Positions 35,201 to 50,200 of a stretch of 64,000 bases of DNA are shown piece by piece. Source of the DNA: Apostichopus japonicus (lineage: Eukaryota; Echinodermata; Holothuroidea; Aspidochirotida; Stichopodidae); assembly GCF_037975245.1 (NCBI RefSeq), contig NC_092563.1:15643094-15707093 (forward strand), read 5' to 3'. A program made the position numbers and the translations under genes. The notes beneath the pieces are model-generated. The model saw nothing but the letters and a program-made list of their open reading frames with translations, ran no database searches and was not told the DNA's origin. The stretch's first letter is position 1, and every line of letters begins with the position of its first letter.

Positions 35201-38200
35201 CCATGGAAGTTATCTACATAATAAATATTAGTATTTTTGACATATAATGTTATATTCCTCAGAATGTACCATCTGATGTCTAACATTCTATATTTTTTTC
35301 CCGAGGGATGCTCCCCAAAACCCATACATGGGTGTCGGCTTCAACGACCCAACAGGGTCACACACACACACACGCTCTATAATATCCTGGATCCCGCCCC
35401 TGGTTTAAGATCAAATAATTTCGAAACTTCCACAAAATAAGCATTTTAGTTATTTCACCAACATTTGTGGAATTTGTTTAAGGTTTGTATTAAATTTGTG
35501 ATTGTTTGATACTTGAATATATACTGCCTCAATTTAGCAACTTTATGTCGAAATAAATTGTCCCAGCTGTTTGCAACAAAAACCACCCGAACTTTTGGAA
35601 TATGTATATGAAAGACCAGAGAAGCACCTTCATCAAATAAGGCAAATTTACCAAACAGTCTGGGTACATTTTTATGATAAAAATGGGCAAATTTTAATAT
35701 GCATAATTATCGTCATTGTGTTTCGTATAAGCATTTGTAATATATACGACTTTTGTTCTTATCAATAAATTAATTCCACGGACTTTGAAGCTATAAGCCA
35801 AGCCAACACACATGTCGATCCGCTGTGGACATTGTGGACAAGTTAATGTATGTAAATGAGACACCATTAGCAATTTAAAACGAAAGCAAATTGGCAAGTT
35901 CATGGAAACTTTGCAAAGTTTTACGAGTCAGTGCAATAAACATGTAACATTACAACAGGTGCTTTTCGCAGACTCTGCAAGCATACGAATATTCTAAACC
36001 ATATCTAGTCTTATACACTTGAAATGAATAAATATTTTACTAGTAATTTGCAAGTTTACTAGTACAGAGTGATGAATAATCTCATATGCAATATTAAAAC
36101 GTTAAAATGTTTGCATAAAACACAACTGTTGCGGATAAGCCAATATCTATAAAATAATTTGTATTCAAATTGGCATGCAGGGGAACACGTGTAAGAGCAT
36201 GGTTGTTATCACCAATTTAATGAGGCGGTAACTTGCTCTCCCATAACTTACACTCTAAGGGTACTCTACATATGTACTCTTTCACAATGCAAGAGTACCC
36301 ACGCTTTACGATGTAAGGGTGTTTTCTATACTTGTACTACAAGAGTACTCACCCTAAGTTACACTGCGAGATTACCCGCCTTGTTTAACTACAATTGTTA
36401 CTCACGCGTTACACTACAGGAGTACTCACAATTTACACTACAAGAATACTTAACCATATCATTGCTTGAATATTCTACTTTTACTTTACAAGAGTACCCA
36501 GACCTTGTACTGCTTTTGTACTCACCAATTACATTACAATGGTACTCTTTTCTTTACACTGCAACAGTACTTATACCCTTTGCGCTATAAGAGTGTTCAC
36601 TATTTAAAATGTAATATTAGTCGCCGTAAACACTGCCCATAGATACTGATCCTTAACAAAGTATCCTCCACATAAACTACAAGAGTACCTCCATTATACT
36701 GCAAGAGTACCCCTACCCCCATCAAACTGCAAGAAAGACTACCACTCCCGTTACACTGCAAGAGTATACCCGCTCCCCTATTACACTGCAAGAGTGCGGT
36801 ACCCCCTCCATTACACTGCACGAGTACTCTCTCTCTCTTTCTCGAATTACAGGAGATAAGTACCAGGCTTGACTCTCGCCTCAAATTGCAAGATTACTCA
36901 TATTTACTCTAAGAACACCTCTCTCACTCTTTATATTGCAAGACTACCCACCACCACCCATTCTACAAGCACACGATTCCTGTACATTGCAGATTCCTGT
37001 CTCGTATTTATCTGTGTGTTATCTGTGTGTTAAGATGATAATATCACTGGGTCACTTCTAGGGACCCGTACTAACAAATTACAAAATATCGGTGACAACT
37101 TCACCACCTGAAAAGCGATACCCCTCCCCTCCCTTACCCTAGCTCGTTGTCTTGGCCCCGTAAAGTTTACTAGATAGGTACGTCCCCGAGATGATCTGAA
37201 GTTTTGTTTTAATTTATACTTATATATCACAAATAAATTATCTGCTCAAAATCAAACGAACTGGATAACAACCCAAATAAACTAGATACAAATACGAACA
37301 TATAAAATTATTAACATGTCTTGTTTGATAAACAAGAAAGAGAGTATATTCCATATTCGGCGTTTAGATTATTTTAACGCTAGTCTAGAAGGTCGCTCGA
37401 GGATTCTGCGCATGTGCAAAATAAGATCGCGGAGGAGTGAAAGAAACTATAGCCTTAAGCTTCAGTATTGTGAGTTGCCTTCAGTAAGTATAAATATAAA
37501 GCGTCCAAACCTAAGTTCCTAATCCCTGAAACCAACGAAGTGTAGTTTGATGATCACTTTTATCCTTGAAGAAGACGGAAGGCAAATCACCACTATACAA
37601 AACCGAGAAACTTGAAACAGCTTTTGACCTATTGACCTACAAGTTGATTAGATCTGCTGAATACCGTAATACTCAAAATAATACGATTGTATTTTAGTCC
37701 AGTACGATACTAGTTGACTTCCATTCTCAACAATCCCCTACCCTACCCTACCCTCCAACCCTCCCCTCCCCCTCCCCTCCAACCCTCCCCTCCCCCTCCA
37801 ACCCTCCCCCTCCAACCCTCCCCTCCCCTCCAACCCTCCCCTCCCCCTCCAACCAAAATAAAAAATCGTCTCCCATACACTTTTCATATACTAGTATTGA
37901 TCACATGTAAAAAGAAATTTAATTTTCAAATTCTCCACTATTTTTAGTTTAGTCTTTGAAATGAAAGCTGACACATTGAACAGTACCAAAATAGTTATTA
38001 TCAAATTTAGTAAAAGGATAAGACTAAAGCTGGTTTAATTTAACCTAGCAAGTATGCGTTATATTTTATATTATTATATGACATGTAGTGATTTACACCG
38101 CTGTTGGCAATTGCTTGTTTTAAACGCCCCTCCCCTCCTCCTTATATATAAATGTGAACCATAACGTACATATTTTCGCATTTTTAATTCTCATTCAATG

Positions 38201-41200
38201 TGGGCCTGTACCTGGAGCAATTTTATACAAATTTCCGCAAATAATTTTGAAGAATATAAAAAAAAAGAAACATTGATCTTTCATGGTATTGTACCCCGAT
38301 GGGCTCCATAACCAACTCGAAAACGTTTACATGTAAAATTCTACTACAAATAATCAAGTATGTGACAAATACTAGCTTCGCATATTAGACTCCCTATACA
38401 GCAATAGCTGGCATCATCAAACTCTCTCTCTCTGTCACTCTCAGCTCCACCCCTGTCTCCGTTACTCTCTCCACCCCTGTCTCTGCCACTCTGTCTCTCT
38501 CTTAATGACTGTGTGAGCTGTTTTCTGCTGCCTCTTCTCTTTCCAGGAATATTGTCTCTTATTATTCTACCCATCCCTAGTCGTTATTTTTGAGCATTCT
38601 TTGTATTTCATTCTAGCCATCCTTTTTTCGCTTTGTTGACCCTTTAGTTGTTGTAGACTTACAGTGCAATAACAGTTTTACATTCCTGCCCATTGTTAAA
38701 CTGTTAGCTTCAACAGTTTGTTTATACCAAATCAAGTCGTTTTGACTGGCAATTTTCTGGAACTCTCTGAGGTGAAATCTTCTGGATCGAATCAGTAATG
38801 TGCTATAAGTCGTCTGTGATCTAACTCAGCTATTGTATTGATCCACCGCTAAGCTATACTGTAGCCTATATGTGTATATGTAAACAGTCGCCCAATTTGG
38901 CACATTAAATAAATACAACATTCGGGGCTATCGTATTGACACTAAAAATATACGATACATATTTATTATACTCATTCAGCCAATTTGTACAACAGAAAAC
39001 ACGGTAGTCATACAATCGCAGATATTTTTTTTGACCCAACATCGCTATCTTGTAGGTTGTACGTGGAAATTGCTCATTCGCCCAATTGCATGGTACTCAT
39101 AAACATACACAGCTATCTTGCTGTACATGTAGCTATATATGATGTACATACATATTGCACTCATTCGTCCAATTTGTGCACATAAACTAACAGATACAGC
39201 TATCTCATTGACCTACAGCTATAAATACTGTAGCCTATATATAACACAGTACTTATTCGCCCTGTTGATGCACGCATATAATAACATTAACAGCTATCTT
39301 ACTGTACGTACAACTACAGACCTATACGTATACGTAAAATACTCATTCGCCCTAAGTTGATGCACATGTAATAACATAGACACGCAGCTATCTCATAGAC
39401 TTACAGCTATAAATATTGTAGCCTATATAACACAGTACTTATTCGCCCTGTTGATGGCATTGATGCACACATATAATAACATTAACAGCTATCTTACTGT
39501 ACGTACAACTATAGACCTGCACGTATACGTAAAGTACTCATTCGCCCTAAGTTGATGCACATATAATAACATAGACACGCAGCTATCGCAGTGGACTGTA
39601 AAGCTATATACTGTATATGTGTGTACGTATATACTCATCCGCCTAACTGACTACACAAGTACACATGGTAGAACCATGATAACGTGTACGCAAGGAACCA
39701 CCACTTGTCTCTAGAAGCGACTCTACACGTGTGTATGGTAGGTTCCAGAGTACGTGTACGCAAGCAAGGATCCACTACTAATCTCTAGAAGTGATTTCCA
39801 AAATCCTCGAACGCGAGTACAAATCACTGGGGACGGGTAACGAGCACAGGGTAAATATGCTAATAACAAGAGTACGAGGGACAGCCTATACTGTCCCTCT
39901 TTACAACTCCGATTACCGTATAAATAACTGGATCACACATGCTGCTTTAAATTATGTGGTAGTTTACTTTAATTCAGTAATGCCACTTTGCGATACATCA
40001 GGTATAGGGTATAATATCGCAATCGGCAAATATCGCGGTTTCTGTTATAGAATTGAACAAATAACGATTGTATGTAACTAAAGTATACATAATAAATACA
40101 CTTTTGTGGTTGAAAGTATTTTGTATACGATGACGTCATATGTTCTATACCCTTCGATTGACATAGCTGAAATTCAGAGTGTTTACATAAACAAGTTGAT
40201 ACGGTCCGTGTTTGATAGCATAATCTATTTTTATTTTATCGTGGTTACACTATTTGTATTTCATTGGTTAAAAATTATTGTCGATTTTGCAAAACTGCTT
40301 CGAGAGGAATTTTATTGCTTTTTCTTGCTTTTGTGTCCTTAACTTAATGAATTGAATTTATAGTTAAATATGTATATGCCTATATGTCGCTAGTCAACTT
40401 TATAACTGTAATTCTGTCATCGTTGTTTCGTTGTGGCATTGTTAATTAAGTTAACTATTATCTAGCAGCCATCAAACTAATCAATTTAATAACACATTAT
40501 GTAGGCTTTGGTTCCCATTTCCGGTGACTTGGTTGGTAGAAATGTTGGGAACGGTTCGTGAGATCCATCGACGGCATTCCTTATTTTCTTCGTTTTCTTT
40601 TTGAGACAGATTTAAACCAATGTTTGTTAACCCACCCCCCCCCCACCCCGCCCCTCCCCTCTGTAGAAAACAAAAAACAAAAACAAAACAATAGTAACTT
40701 AGAAAAATACAGCCTAATGACTTTAATGTGTCATAAAAATACTTAATCGATTTTCATTATATGGTCAATGGACACTGGAATACAGAATACATTCTTGTTG
40801 AATACTAATTAATAGTTATGTACCTGCTTTCTCAATATGATTCTGTATGGCTGTAATCAAGTATAGATGCCACAAAACATGTATATCGCAAACTTCTTCT
40901 GTTTCCTTTACTTTTTATTTATTTGAAATCAAATTGACGCTATATTACCTTAAATTAAATTATTCGCCAAAGATTGAATGCCCTGTAAATCATTTTATAA
41001 CCTGAAAACACAGACAAGACTTTTGAACTAGTTTGACTATACGGTACTCTTTAATACAGTACTCGTAGTTACTGGGTATATAATATTATACAGTACTATT
41101 AGTACAGTACTATTAATACAGTACTCGTAGATTACTGGGTATTTATAAGATCAACATGTCGTGCCTTATCACCCTTACAAGTGTGTATTATGTAGAAGTA

Positions 41201-44200
41201 CTAATGCATTCTGGGAACCTTCACCCTTCGATAAAAGCAGTGGCAAACCAAACCACGGTAAGCCAAAATACCTCTATTCACGTTGAAAATAAAAGTACAC
41301 TTTAAAAGCCCGTACATACAAAACCATCTAACCATGAAGGACTGGAAAATTAAACCTGTAAAGTATTTTTTTAATACCTCTGAATACAAATGGATGTTAC
41401 TTGAACCGTACTTAAGTCAAACGGCGGATAACCTTACATTGGTCACGTCTCCGTGTTTATATTCACTATCATCATTTCCCTCATTATCTGTAAATAACCA
41501 TCATCATTATCATCAAGATAATCATCATCTGCATAATTTACATCATCATCATCATCGCCTACATCTTCCGAACTATCAAGGGGGAGTGGTCCTATCACGG
41601 TATGAAGAGGGTTTTGGGCATTAGACGTCGAGGAGTATATTCCAAATTTTCCTCACCATCACCCTCCCTCACCTACCCTTCCCCCTCCCCTTCCCCTCCC
41701 CTTCCCCTCCCCACAAGACCCAGTCTGTACATACGCGCCGGACAAGCAGGCATTCAAAACTAACTGCTGTAAAATGTTTTAGGAACTTTTTGTTTTACAT
41801 TTATAGCATATTTCTACACTATACACAAATCCTTCAAAGCATATTTTATCATTAACTAAATGCAGTCATAATGATGATAAATCCAACTATATTGGAAAGA
41901 TCATTAACAATAAATTTATTTAAATCTCTCTACCTTTTTTTCTTTCTTTTTGCCAGGTGCTGAGTTTTAAACAATCATTCGTGCGCCCAGAAACATCGGA
42001 ACTTTCAGAGGAACTTTGTAAGACCCTCAAGATACAACCAGATGTGATTACGGGTGCGGCATCGCTCGATGTAGTCTTGCAACAAGTAAGAGTCAATATC
42101 TCTCTGAATTTGCTTTCTTTGATTATATCTATATGTCTGTCTGTCCGTATGTCTGTCTGTCTGTCTTCGTGTGTGTGTGCGTGTGTGAATGTGTGTTCCT
42201 TTATTCATTTAATATACAGCCAAAATAAAGTACCACACATAGAAAAATTTGACACAATGCGACGACATGAGCACCACTTGTTTTCATTCAGCTTCGGTTA
42301 CATTCTGCATTTCTAGTTTTGAAGCCTGATTTGAGTAGCACATGCACCCGCGTGTACAAGGCTTATAAAAAAAAAAAACAATATGACGTTATATAAGATG
42401 AGGCTTTGTTTTAGCATTTAAATATGTTTTATGTGTCTTTTCTTTATATTTGGCGCCAAATATCCATCTCTTGCTAAACATTTCGAGAATCATTTGACCT
42501 CAAAACATGTTACCTCGTCAATACGTTACATTTTGGGTATTTTTAATTCTTTTCTTTCTCTGAAAATAATTCATAAGACCACAGACGCTACAAAAGTACA
42601 TTTGGATTAAAAATAATTAACATACTTTTAAAATTTGTTTCCAATATGTTCCCCTGAACATCAATACTGATTATATATAGATAACAATACAGTAGCTTCA
42701 TCCTTGCCATTTTCTCCCGGCTGTACAATAAACACATTTATTCATATATACACACTATTGATTTGGCCAGTATACACATAAGTATTTACACTCTCCGTAT
42801 TTCCATACCTCCCCGTTCTCCTCATGCTGCAGCCGGGATTTATAAGCTACTATTCTATCCTTTATCTTCCTAAAAATAAATAAGATGTTTGTTAATTTCC
42901 TCACAAGCTGTTACCACTCATCAAATAACTTCGATTGATGACTAATACACGTGATTTGTCTCCTCTTTCGTTTCCCTTACTTCTTTAAATCTTTCTCTCC
43001 GTTGACCTATTACAAACCTCTAATAATAGGCCTATGTACCACTTGTTGCCAATATTCTTCAATATCTCTCTCTTTTTCACACATACACACACACCCAGAC
43101 ATATAGTAACAACAATCCACGCCTGTTGCATGCTACAAGTGCTATTATATTCCCCCTAATCAAAACAATTAATAAAATACCGTTATATTTACAAAAGAAT
43201 AGAAAGAGCCGTTTAAATATATGGTCCCTCAATCTATAAAGAGATAATAATATTAAAGACCGAAGGAGTTTGCATGACAAAAAATCTCTTCCGATATTAT
43301 ATTCCCTTTGTCTTAATATAAAAACCCTTGCCTTGAAAGCGGGCGGGAATTACCACACATGGCACGCGACTGCCGACTGTTGCAGATTACACACGGTTCG
43401 TTTATATTTATTTTGCAGATAACATGTAATGACCGTTAAGTACTACAGCCTATAACTAATAACCAACTGTATAGCAGATTAAACACTTGTTTCGCCCCGT
43501 GCCAGATAAATTTGTTTTTAATGATATCATCGTAACAGCAACCTAAAAAAAAAAAAATCTTTTGTAACAGAAATATCACCCTATAGTAAATATATTTGGG
43601 TAACAGCTGGAGTTCTCTATTGGCTGGCCGTAATATTCTTGCGGAGGATCAGATCTTTGCGAGGTAAAATTAAAGTTTTAATTTCAGTGCATAGCGGGCT
43701 ATAGTTGAAGGAAGCGTAAACAGTGTTACATATATAATTAAAATGTCTTTAAGGATTTGTTGAACAGAATAAAGAAAATAGGGTTTCCCTCTTAGTATGT
43801 TACTATATTTTGTAGCGAGCCGATGACAATTTCAGCGTAGATTATTTTCTAATTATCGCGGTGATTTTTTTTATTGTTGTTGGAATATTTGGAAATGTGT
43901 GGATATAAGGGATGGATGAAGAAATTGAACATCAAGCAAATCACTATCATAAGTATACGGAAATTTGGTTTAAAAGTTCTCTTTCAGGAATAATTTCAGG
44001 CTGTAAAATTGAGCCTATATGTCAAGAAAAGTGAACGTATAACTCGAAATGCACTGTAATCTACAACTTTCAAAGTCTTTTCAGTAAATCGAACGGGACT
44101 CTCCCCCTCCCCCTTTTCTCTTCAGTTCCCTCCCTTATCCTCTTCCTTTTCGATCCAGTCCCCACCCATCCCCCACTTCGACTTGAAGATCAAACTTTCT

Positions 44201-47200
44201 GGTTGCGACACTTTATGGAATTAAATCATTACTATAGTATTAATAAGAAGAAATATGTGATTTTTTTTGTCTTTGAGATCGAAAAAGTTGATTTATTTTA
44301 AATTGGTCTTTACAAAACGTTCCGCTGTTGGTTAAAAAAAATATCAACAATTTTTCGTCATATTTTTTAGTTATGTTAAATGTTGCCTGAAATTGACAGG
44401 CATTACAGGAGACCAAACCCCAAAAACTTGCTTCGAAAAAATACTTGTGTAAACATATTAATTATTACGTTTATTGAAAGTAATAATTTCTCTCTCTGTT
44501 TTTGAAGACTTAGGAACTGTTTTCCTCAAGTGACCTGTCTGTTTAAAATGTCGTGAATTCTTTTTTTGTAGTTGACCCAGACGAGCAATACTTATACCAA
44601 CACATTGCGTATAAAAGTACATGCTATTTACAAATGTTTTGAATACTCAAACACACACACATAGCTAAACAAAAATTCTTGACAACACAGAAAATGTTTC
44701 TTTGTTGAGGTTTGCTTTGGCCGAGCGTTGGTTTAATGATATCATTTCCTTATTTTGAAGCCATATCAAATATTATGGCAGGGAATATCAAATTCGCCTC
44801 GCAAAGGTCGAGATATGTTAATATGATCCTTACTTAGGGGCATCCTTTCGAACAAAAATAAAAACTTTGCTGGTTTTATTTGGATGTATGTATATTGTTC
44901 TCTGAAATACAACCATTGTAATATATACCGCCACTCCATAAAGCCAATATTGATCACTGGGAACGACCTTATCATATGAGGACAGGGAGCGGGGCTGGGT
45001 TAGGGAGGGTTGGGGGGGGGTCGGAGGTTGTGCCAGCTAGAGGGAAGGAAGTTGCACTGTACTGTAAGTCTGTTTCATCCAGCCTCATGTGTAGTTCTTC
45101 GCTGAAGTTCCTTTCACCCCGCCGACAGATACTTTGTATCTTGTTGACCTTCTGGGTATATTATAAGGGCTGCTGGCGGGAGGGGGGGGGGGTGGAGATT
45201 GAAGTGATGGTGGTGCGGCAGAATCACAATTATCGAGACATATGGTGAAGACCTTGCTGTTGGACGCGCTGTATGGAAAAAGACATTAGTGATATTTTAG
45301 GTTATACCTACGTGGAAAAATGGTAAAGGCTATTGTGACCCCCCCCCCCCTTTTCGCCCCGTTTGGCTTCGCCTCTTCCACCCTCAGCCCCACTACACGG
45401 AGTTCATCCTTAGTTAAACATGACTTGGTGTTGGGGTGGGGGCGGGGTGTTAAGTTATTGGTTTTCGAATCAAATTTCACACTGTCACTATTTTTCACCC
45501 CTTTAATGATTTCTCTTTTTCTGTTTCTTGTACAGTTTGACCAGTATTTGAGACAAGAATTAAATGCTAACGAGGATGCCTCGTTTTGTATCTGTACTGA
45601 CGGACAGTTACACATCCGCCAGTGCTTACACCCCCAGGCGACCTCCAAGGGAGTTGAACTACCCGACTACTTTTACCAGTTCTTCGATATTCGTAAAGAG
45701 TTCCGTCGCAAGTACCCAGAGGCCCCTATCATCATTGACGTCAAAGATATGGCACAGTGTATCCTTTCGCAAAATTTGAACACATCTGACCTTAACTCGT
45801 CGTTATTGGGTAGTCTGACCTCATGACGTCAAAAAAATCCTACAGTTATGACGTCATGTCTAGGTTTTTTGTTTTTGTAGAATAGGTAATATTTTTCATG
45901 TCTATACTAAAATGACAAATGGATACAATTTACAATTGTTAAATCCTTTGAAAAATAATAATACTATAAAATAGTTAACAAGTATCTCCAATAGCTTATG
46001 GATCTGAATAGCTCGTTGACTACGCTTGCAGTTGCTCGGTCACTGAGGCTAACGCTTATTTGTCTTTATAATTGTATAGTTTATAACTTTGTGTTCTGTG
46101 TATATATGATCGCATATACTACCAAACCTAGGTTAACTTGACGTAACTGTTTATAGATCGCTCATCAACTTTTAACCTAGATTGTGTGTAGGCTCTATTC
46201 CCATCCAAGGGACTTCTTATACCTCGCTTGACGTAACACGGCCTTGGTCACACGGTGATAATATCGGACTAGGGTTAAGTGTAAATCAAATTGTTTGGTT
46301 GTCATGCACAGGCTTCATCTTGGGTAACTTTTCATTAAAAATATACAAAAAAACTTTTTAATATTTTCAGAATGTTCAATAATGGAGGGACTCAATTGCG
46401 TATCACCCAGTTGGAACAGGTTTTCCTATACTGTAGTGTTATGTCCCGCTTCAGATCACTCGTATCGTCAGTACCAGCAGTAAGAATATCATGTTTCTAT
46501 CAGATCAAGATAAGGAACTGTTTGTGCTGTCAATTCGAAGTATGATATTGGAGTACAGTTTAGAGAGGTATTAGCATTAGGAAATAATTTGTCCCAACTG
46601 GGTCTGCGTATAATCATCAATACTCATCCGAGTCTCAAGTTCCCTAAAAACGCAATTACCCCCTCTAATCGCTCTCTTGCCAACAACCCATATACTTGTA
46701 GATTAAATCGCAAGCATCATACGTGGCATGGACATAGAAATGATGGACCTATACCCCAGAAGCCACCAACTCCAGGGTGTGTGTGGTGGAGGGCGGGGGG
46801 TGGAATGGCTCCAGTGATTTTCAGAGTTATAATTTCACTCGAGTATGGTGCAATCTTTAATCATTTGGTATTTTGCAATAAACGTTTTACGACTAGCAAA
46901 TGTGTTACATCATATAACTTTACAATAGGTTTCTGAAAAGAAACACCATTTCATATTGACTTATTTTCTGGATGAAGCTTCAAAATAGTGAACAATTGAA
47001 TCACGACGGACCTTTTCTTCTCAGAGGGAAGGAGGTCTGCTTGGAAGGACGTATCGGGAGTGGGGAGGGTCATGAATGGGGGGGGGGGTGGTGTACTGCT
47101 CTACCCTATCATATAATTTACACAAAAAAAAGTGGTAGGAAGGTTATATTGTGTACGGTAAACAACACATACTGCCCATTTAGGCGTGTTCAAGCACATG

Positions 47201-50200
47201 AAACCTGCAGTCTAGCACATAATGTATTGTAATAACACGAGTGACCCCGGCGGACACTGCAGGCTCAAAGAGAGAGACATATTGGGAAGAACAAGGACAT
47301 CTCGGGTCAATGATCACATTTATACGTCTAATAAAGACTTAACTAATTTCTATTAAACCCTGTCGTGAACCCATAATCACGGGATCCAGCCATCCCTGTT
47401 ATTTTGCAGTATAGTATTGGTAATATTATTCAAAACCCTGTTATATACCTTTAGTGAGGCCGGCTTGTATTGTTATCAGTCTTACTGTGTAAGTTCAACA
47501 CGAAAAGGGAAAATGAACAATTAACCCTGCATGTCTATAGCCGGGCTTTGCCACCTAGAATGGAAATTCATTCAGACTTTGCTATAAGAGGTGCGGGGTT
47601 CAGTGATTCGCTGAAGGTTACGCACCAAGCACTCCTCTGCTATTCTGAGCTTCAATAGCCATTATGATAATATAACAAAGCATACATAGCTTACTGTACG
47701 CCCAGCGGGCACAACTTTGCAGACACCTGTGACTAGTACGCAGGCTGAAAAGTGCTTTAACAGGTTAACTGATGTAGGCTGCATACCAAATTTAAAAAAA
47801 TTGGAGCCGCCGCGCCCGCGATCGGTCACTCGCATCAACAATAGTTGATTGCTTAAGAATGTAGGAACCAATGACCTACATACTTAAAAAGAAAAGTCAC
47901 CCACGTTTACGCCTGGCCACAAAAAAACAAAAAAAAAACTAACAACTTGACCCACCACTCCCAGTCCCCCCTTACATAAGTCCAGTGCATGAGCTAGCAC
48001 GACCTATATTTTGTGAGTTTTTTTGCCAAGTTCACGATTTTAATTGGTTATTTTACTAAGGAACTGGACACCCTTCTTGACCTTGCCTTAACTCTTTACT
48101 TAAGTTTACTTCAGTTTATGTTAGCACCGTACCAGTCATATCTGGGGTATTTCATACGCGAGAAGTTGTCTTAGCAATAATTGGTTTCTAAGAATAATAA
48201 TGTCATAATTATCAGTCACCGGGTACAAAAGCACGACTCATTATTTGAAACATTGTTCAGACCGCTTTCAATTAACTTGAGTAGATTCTCGCGGTCACGT
48301 GACGGGGATAAAACCAACGTAAACCAACACGTTCTTTTGCATTAATGTTTAATATCAAATGTCTTTTTGGTATGAGTAAAAGGTATAGTTACAGTCCATG
48401 CATAAGCTTATATAAGGGAACTATTTTGTAAAAATAAAAAGTATACTCTATCTTGAAAGGTAAATATGAATTATTGTTAGATGTGTTTTGAAACGTGAAT
48501 AATTCGCTACTTCAGTCAGATCTCCGAATGATACCAGAGGTCTCTCTGATATGGTGTCGTTCAGTTGTATACGTGTCTGTATGATATTTGCTTATTAAAC
48601 CGATAAGATATAACGCCAATTGAAATAAAAATTATTTACCTATTGGAATCGAAAGCAGTCTTAACGTTAAAGGTTGGGTTCACTCATGTAAAGATGTGAC
48701 AATGCACAATATATAATAGCTTCTGATAAACAAGGGTGGAGGGGGGGGGGGGGGGTAAAGTAGATTATGAAAGGTTCCTTATAACAATAAGAATTCACGG
48801 TACCTGGTTCATAGAATATTTAAACTTGATTGCTTGTCAGGTTGGTCGCTTGAAAAGAAACAGAAATCATTGTTATACAAAAAACGCGTGGGTTCAAAGT
48901 GATTAAAGTGAAGCAAGCAAGTAGTAAAATAAAATAAAATAAAGAGTTATTTATGTGTTTTCTTGCATGCATTTTCTATACAAAAGACAAGTTAACAGAT
49001 TTTGCATTAAAAGATTCTGCAAATACTGCAGATTCTGCAAAGATTTACAAAGTTATCAGAATTTTATATCTTCTATTGTTGATAGTATTTACCTTTATTT
49101 AGCTTTTGACTTCGACTCGCTTGTTTACAGTATTCAACAAGTATTCAATATAGTGCATTCAATAACTTCTAAACCGATTGGATTTTCACGCTTGCAAGCC
49201 ATGACGTCACTTCGCGGTTATTTTCTGATATGTCTGTATGTGTGTGTGTGTGCGAGCGAGATTGGGCGGGGTTAGTTGTGGTGGGGACTTGAAAGCAATG
49301 AGTGACAACGCTGTATATGTTTGTTTCGATCATGCGCAGTAGGCGTTAAGACGTTATGGCTACGTTAATTTGCCATGATATAAATGTTAGGCTAGAAGGT
49401 GACTTATTCTTAATTATCAGCAACCTGTTTACCCATAATTACCTACATTTCAGTTTTGTCATATGAATTGAACATTTTAATCATCGTCATAGTGTAATCA
49501 TATTATGAAGAAACATTTTGACAAACGAAAACACAAATATCACGTCAAGAAAAGTAGTCTGAGGAATGGTTGGAAAGAATAATTTGGCTATAGAAATTTC
49601 TATTACACTGCCTATACAATGGCCTTGCATGGCTATATGGTTGTTCGTGTGAATGCGTGTGTATACTTACTTACAGGTACCATAGGCCTATATAATATAT
49701 GCGTTTATCATTAGTTATACCCTCCTACACGTTTACACAGACGTAGTCAATTGTATAGGCTAGATAAAGCCATTGTTAATGCGTAGATAGGATGCAAATC
49801 AAGTTTCAATTACATCCTCCGTTCTTGATAGTCATGGTATTAATCGCTCACAGGTCTAAAGTTGACTGAAGTCGTAACCTTGACCAAGCAGTCAATTATG
49901 GTTTTACGCATTAAAACAATTGTGCTGGCGAGAATGAAACTCAACGTATTAAAATTACTGTGTTATCAAAAAACCACATGACTACTAAATCAATTATTTA
50001 TACCGATTTGCGACAACTCGTTATTTCAATGTCTTTTTTTATGGGCAGACTTTTTTCACAATTAAAAAAAGAGCGGGTGGGGGCGGGGGGGGGGGGGTTG
50101 GTGTGTGAATATACCTTTATAAATCTACATATATTTTATATTGGGTAATAATGAATAATTATACGAGATGCATTTAAAAAATTTACATACAAACACAAAA

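Larger units (their letters stand above)
32212..41956. other. ESRP intron 1, 9.7 kb
   Basis: By far the longest ESRP intron here. It holds the AT microsatellite, the repeat fragment at 35293, the CAAGAGTAC array, the C-rich array and the dimeric satellite. A 5-kb stretch (34.3-39.8 kb) is mostly tandem repeats. No exon was seen. Confidence 0.75.

Noticed and set aside
37734-37854. Interstitial telomere tract
   Set aside because: CCCTACCCTA occurs only briefly; most units are CCCTCC/CCAACC, with no TTAGGG periodicity.
40106-40342. 78-codon frame with a hydrophobic segment in ESRP intron 1
   Set aside because: Hydrophobicity follows from AT-rich codons (Phe, Ile, Leu); no similarity or splice signals.
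45759-45826. Continuation of ESRP exon 3 to the in-frame stop at 45824
   Set aside because: Splicing at 45758 joins in phase to exon 4 and restores the conserved LNxxxxSxxxF segment; the read-through is intron.
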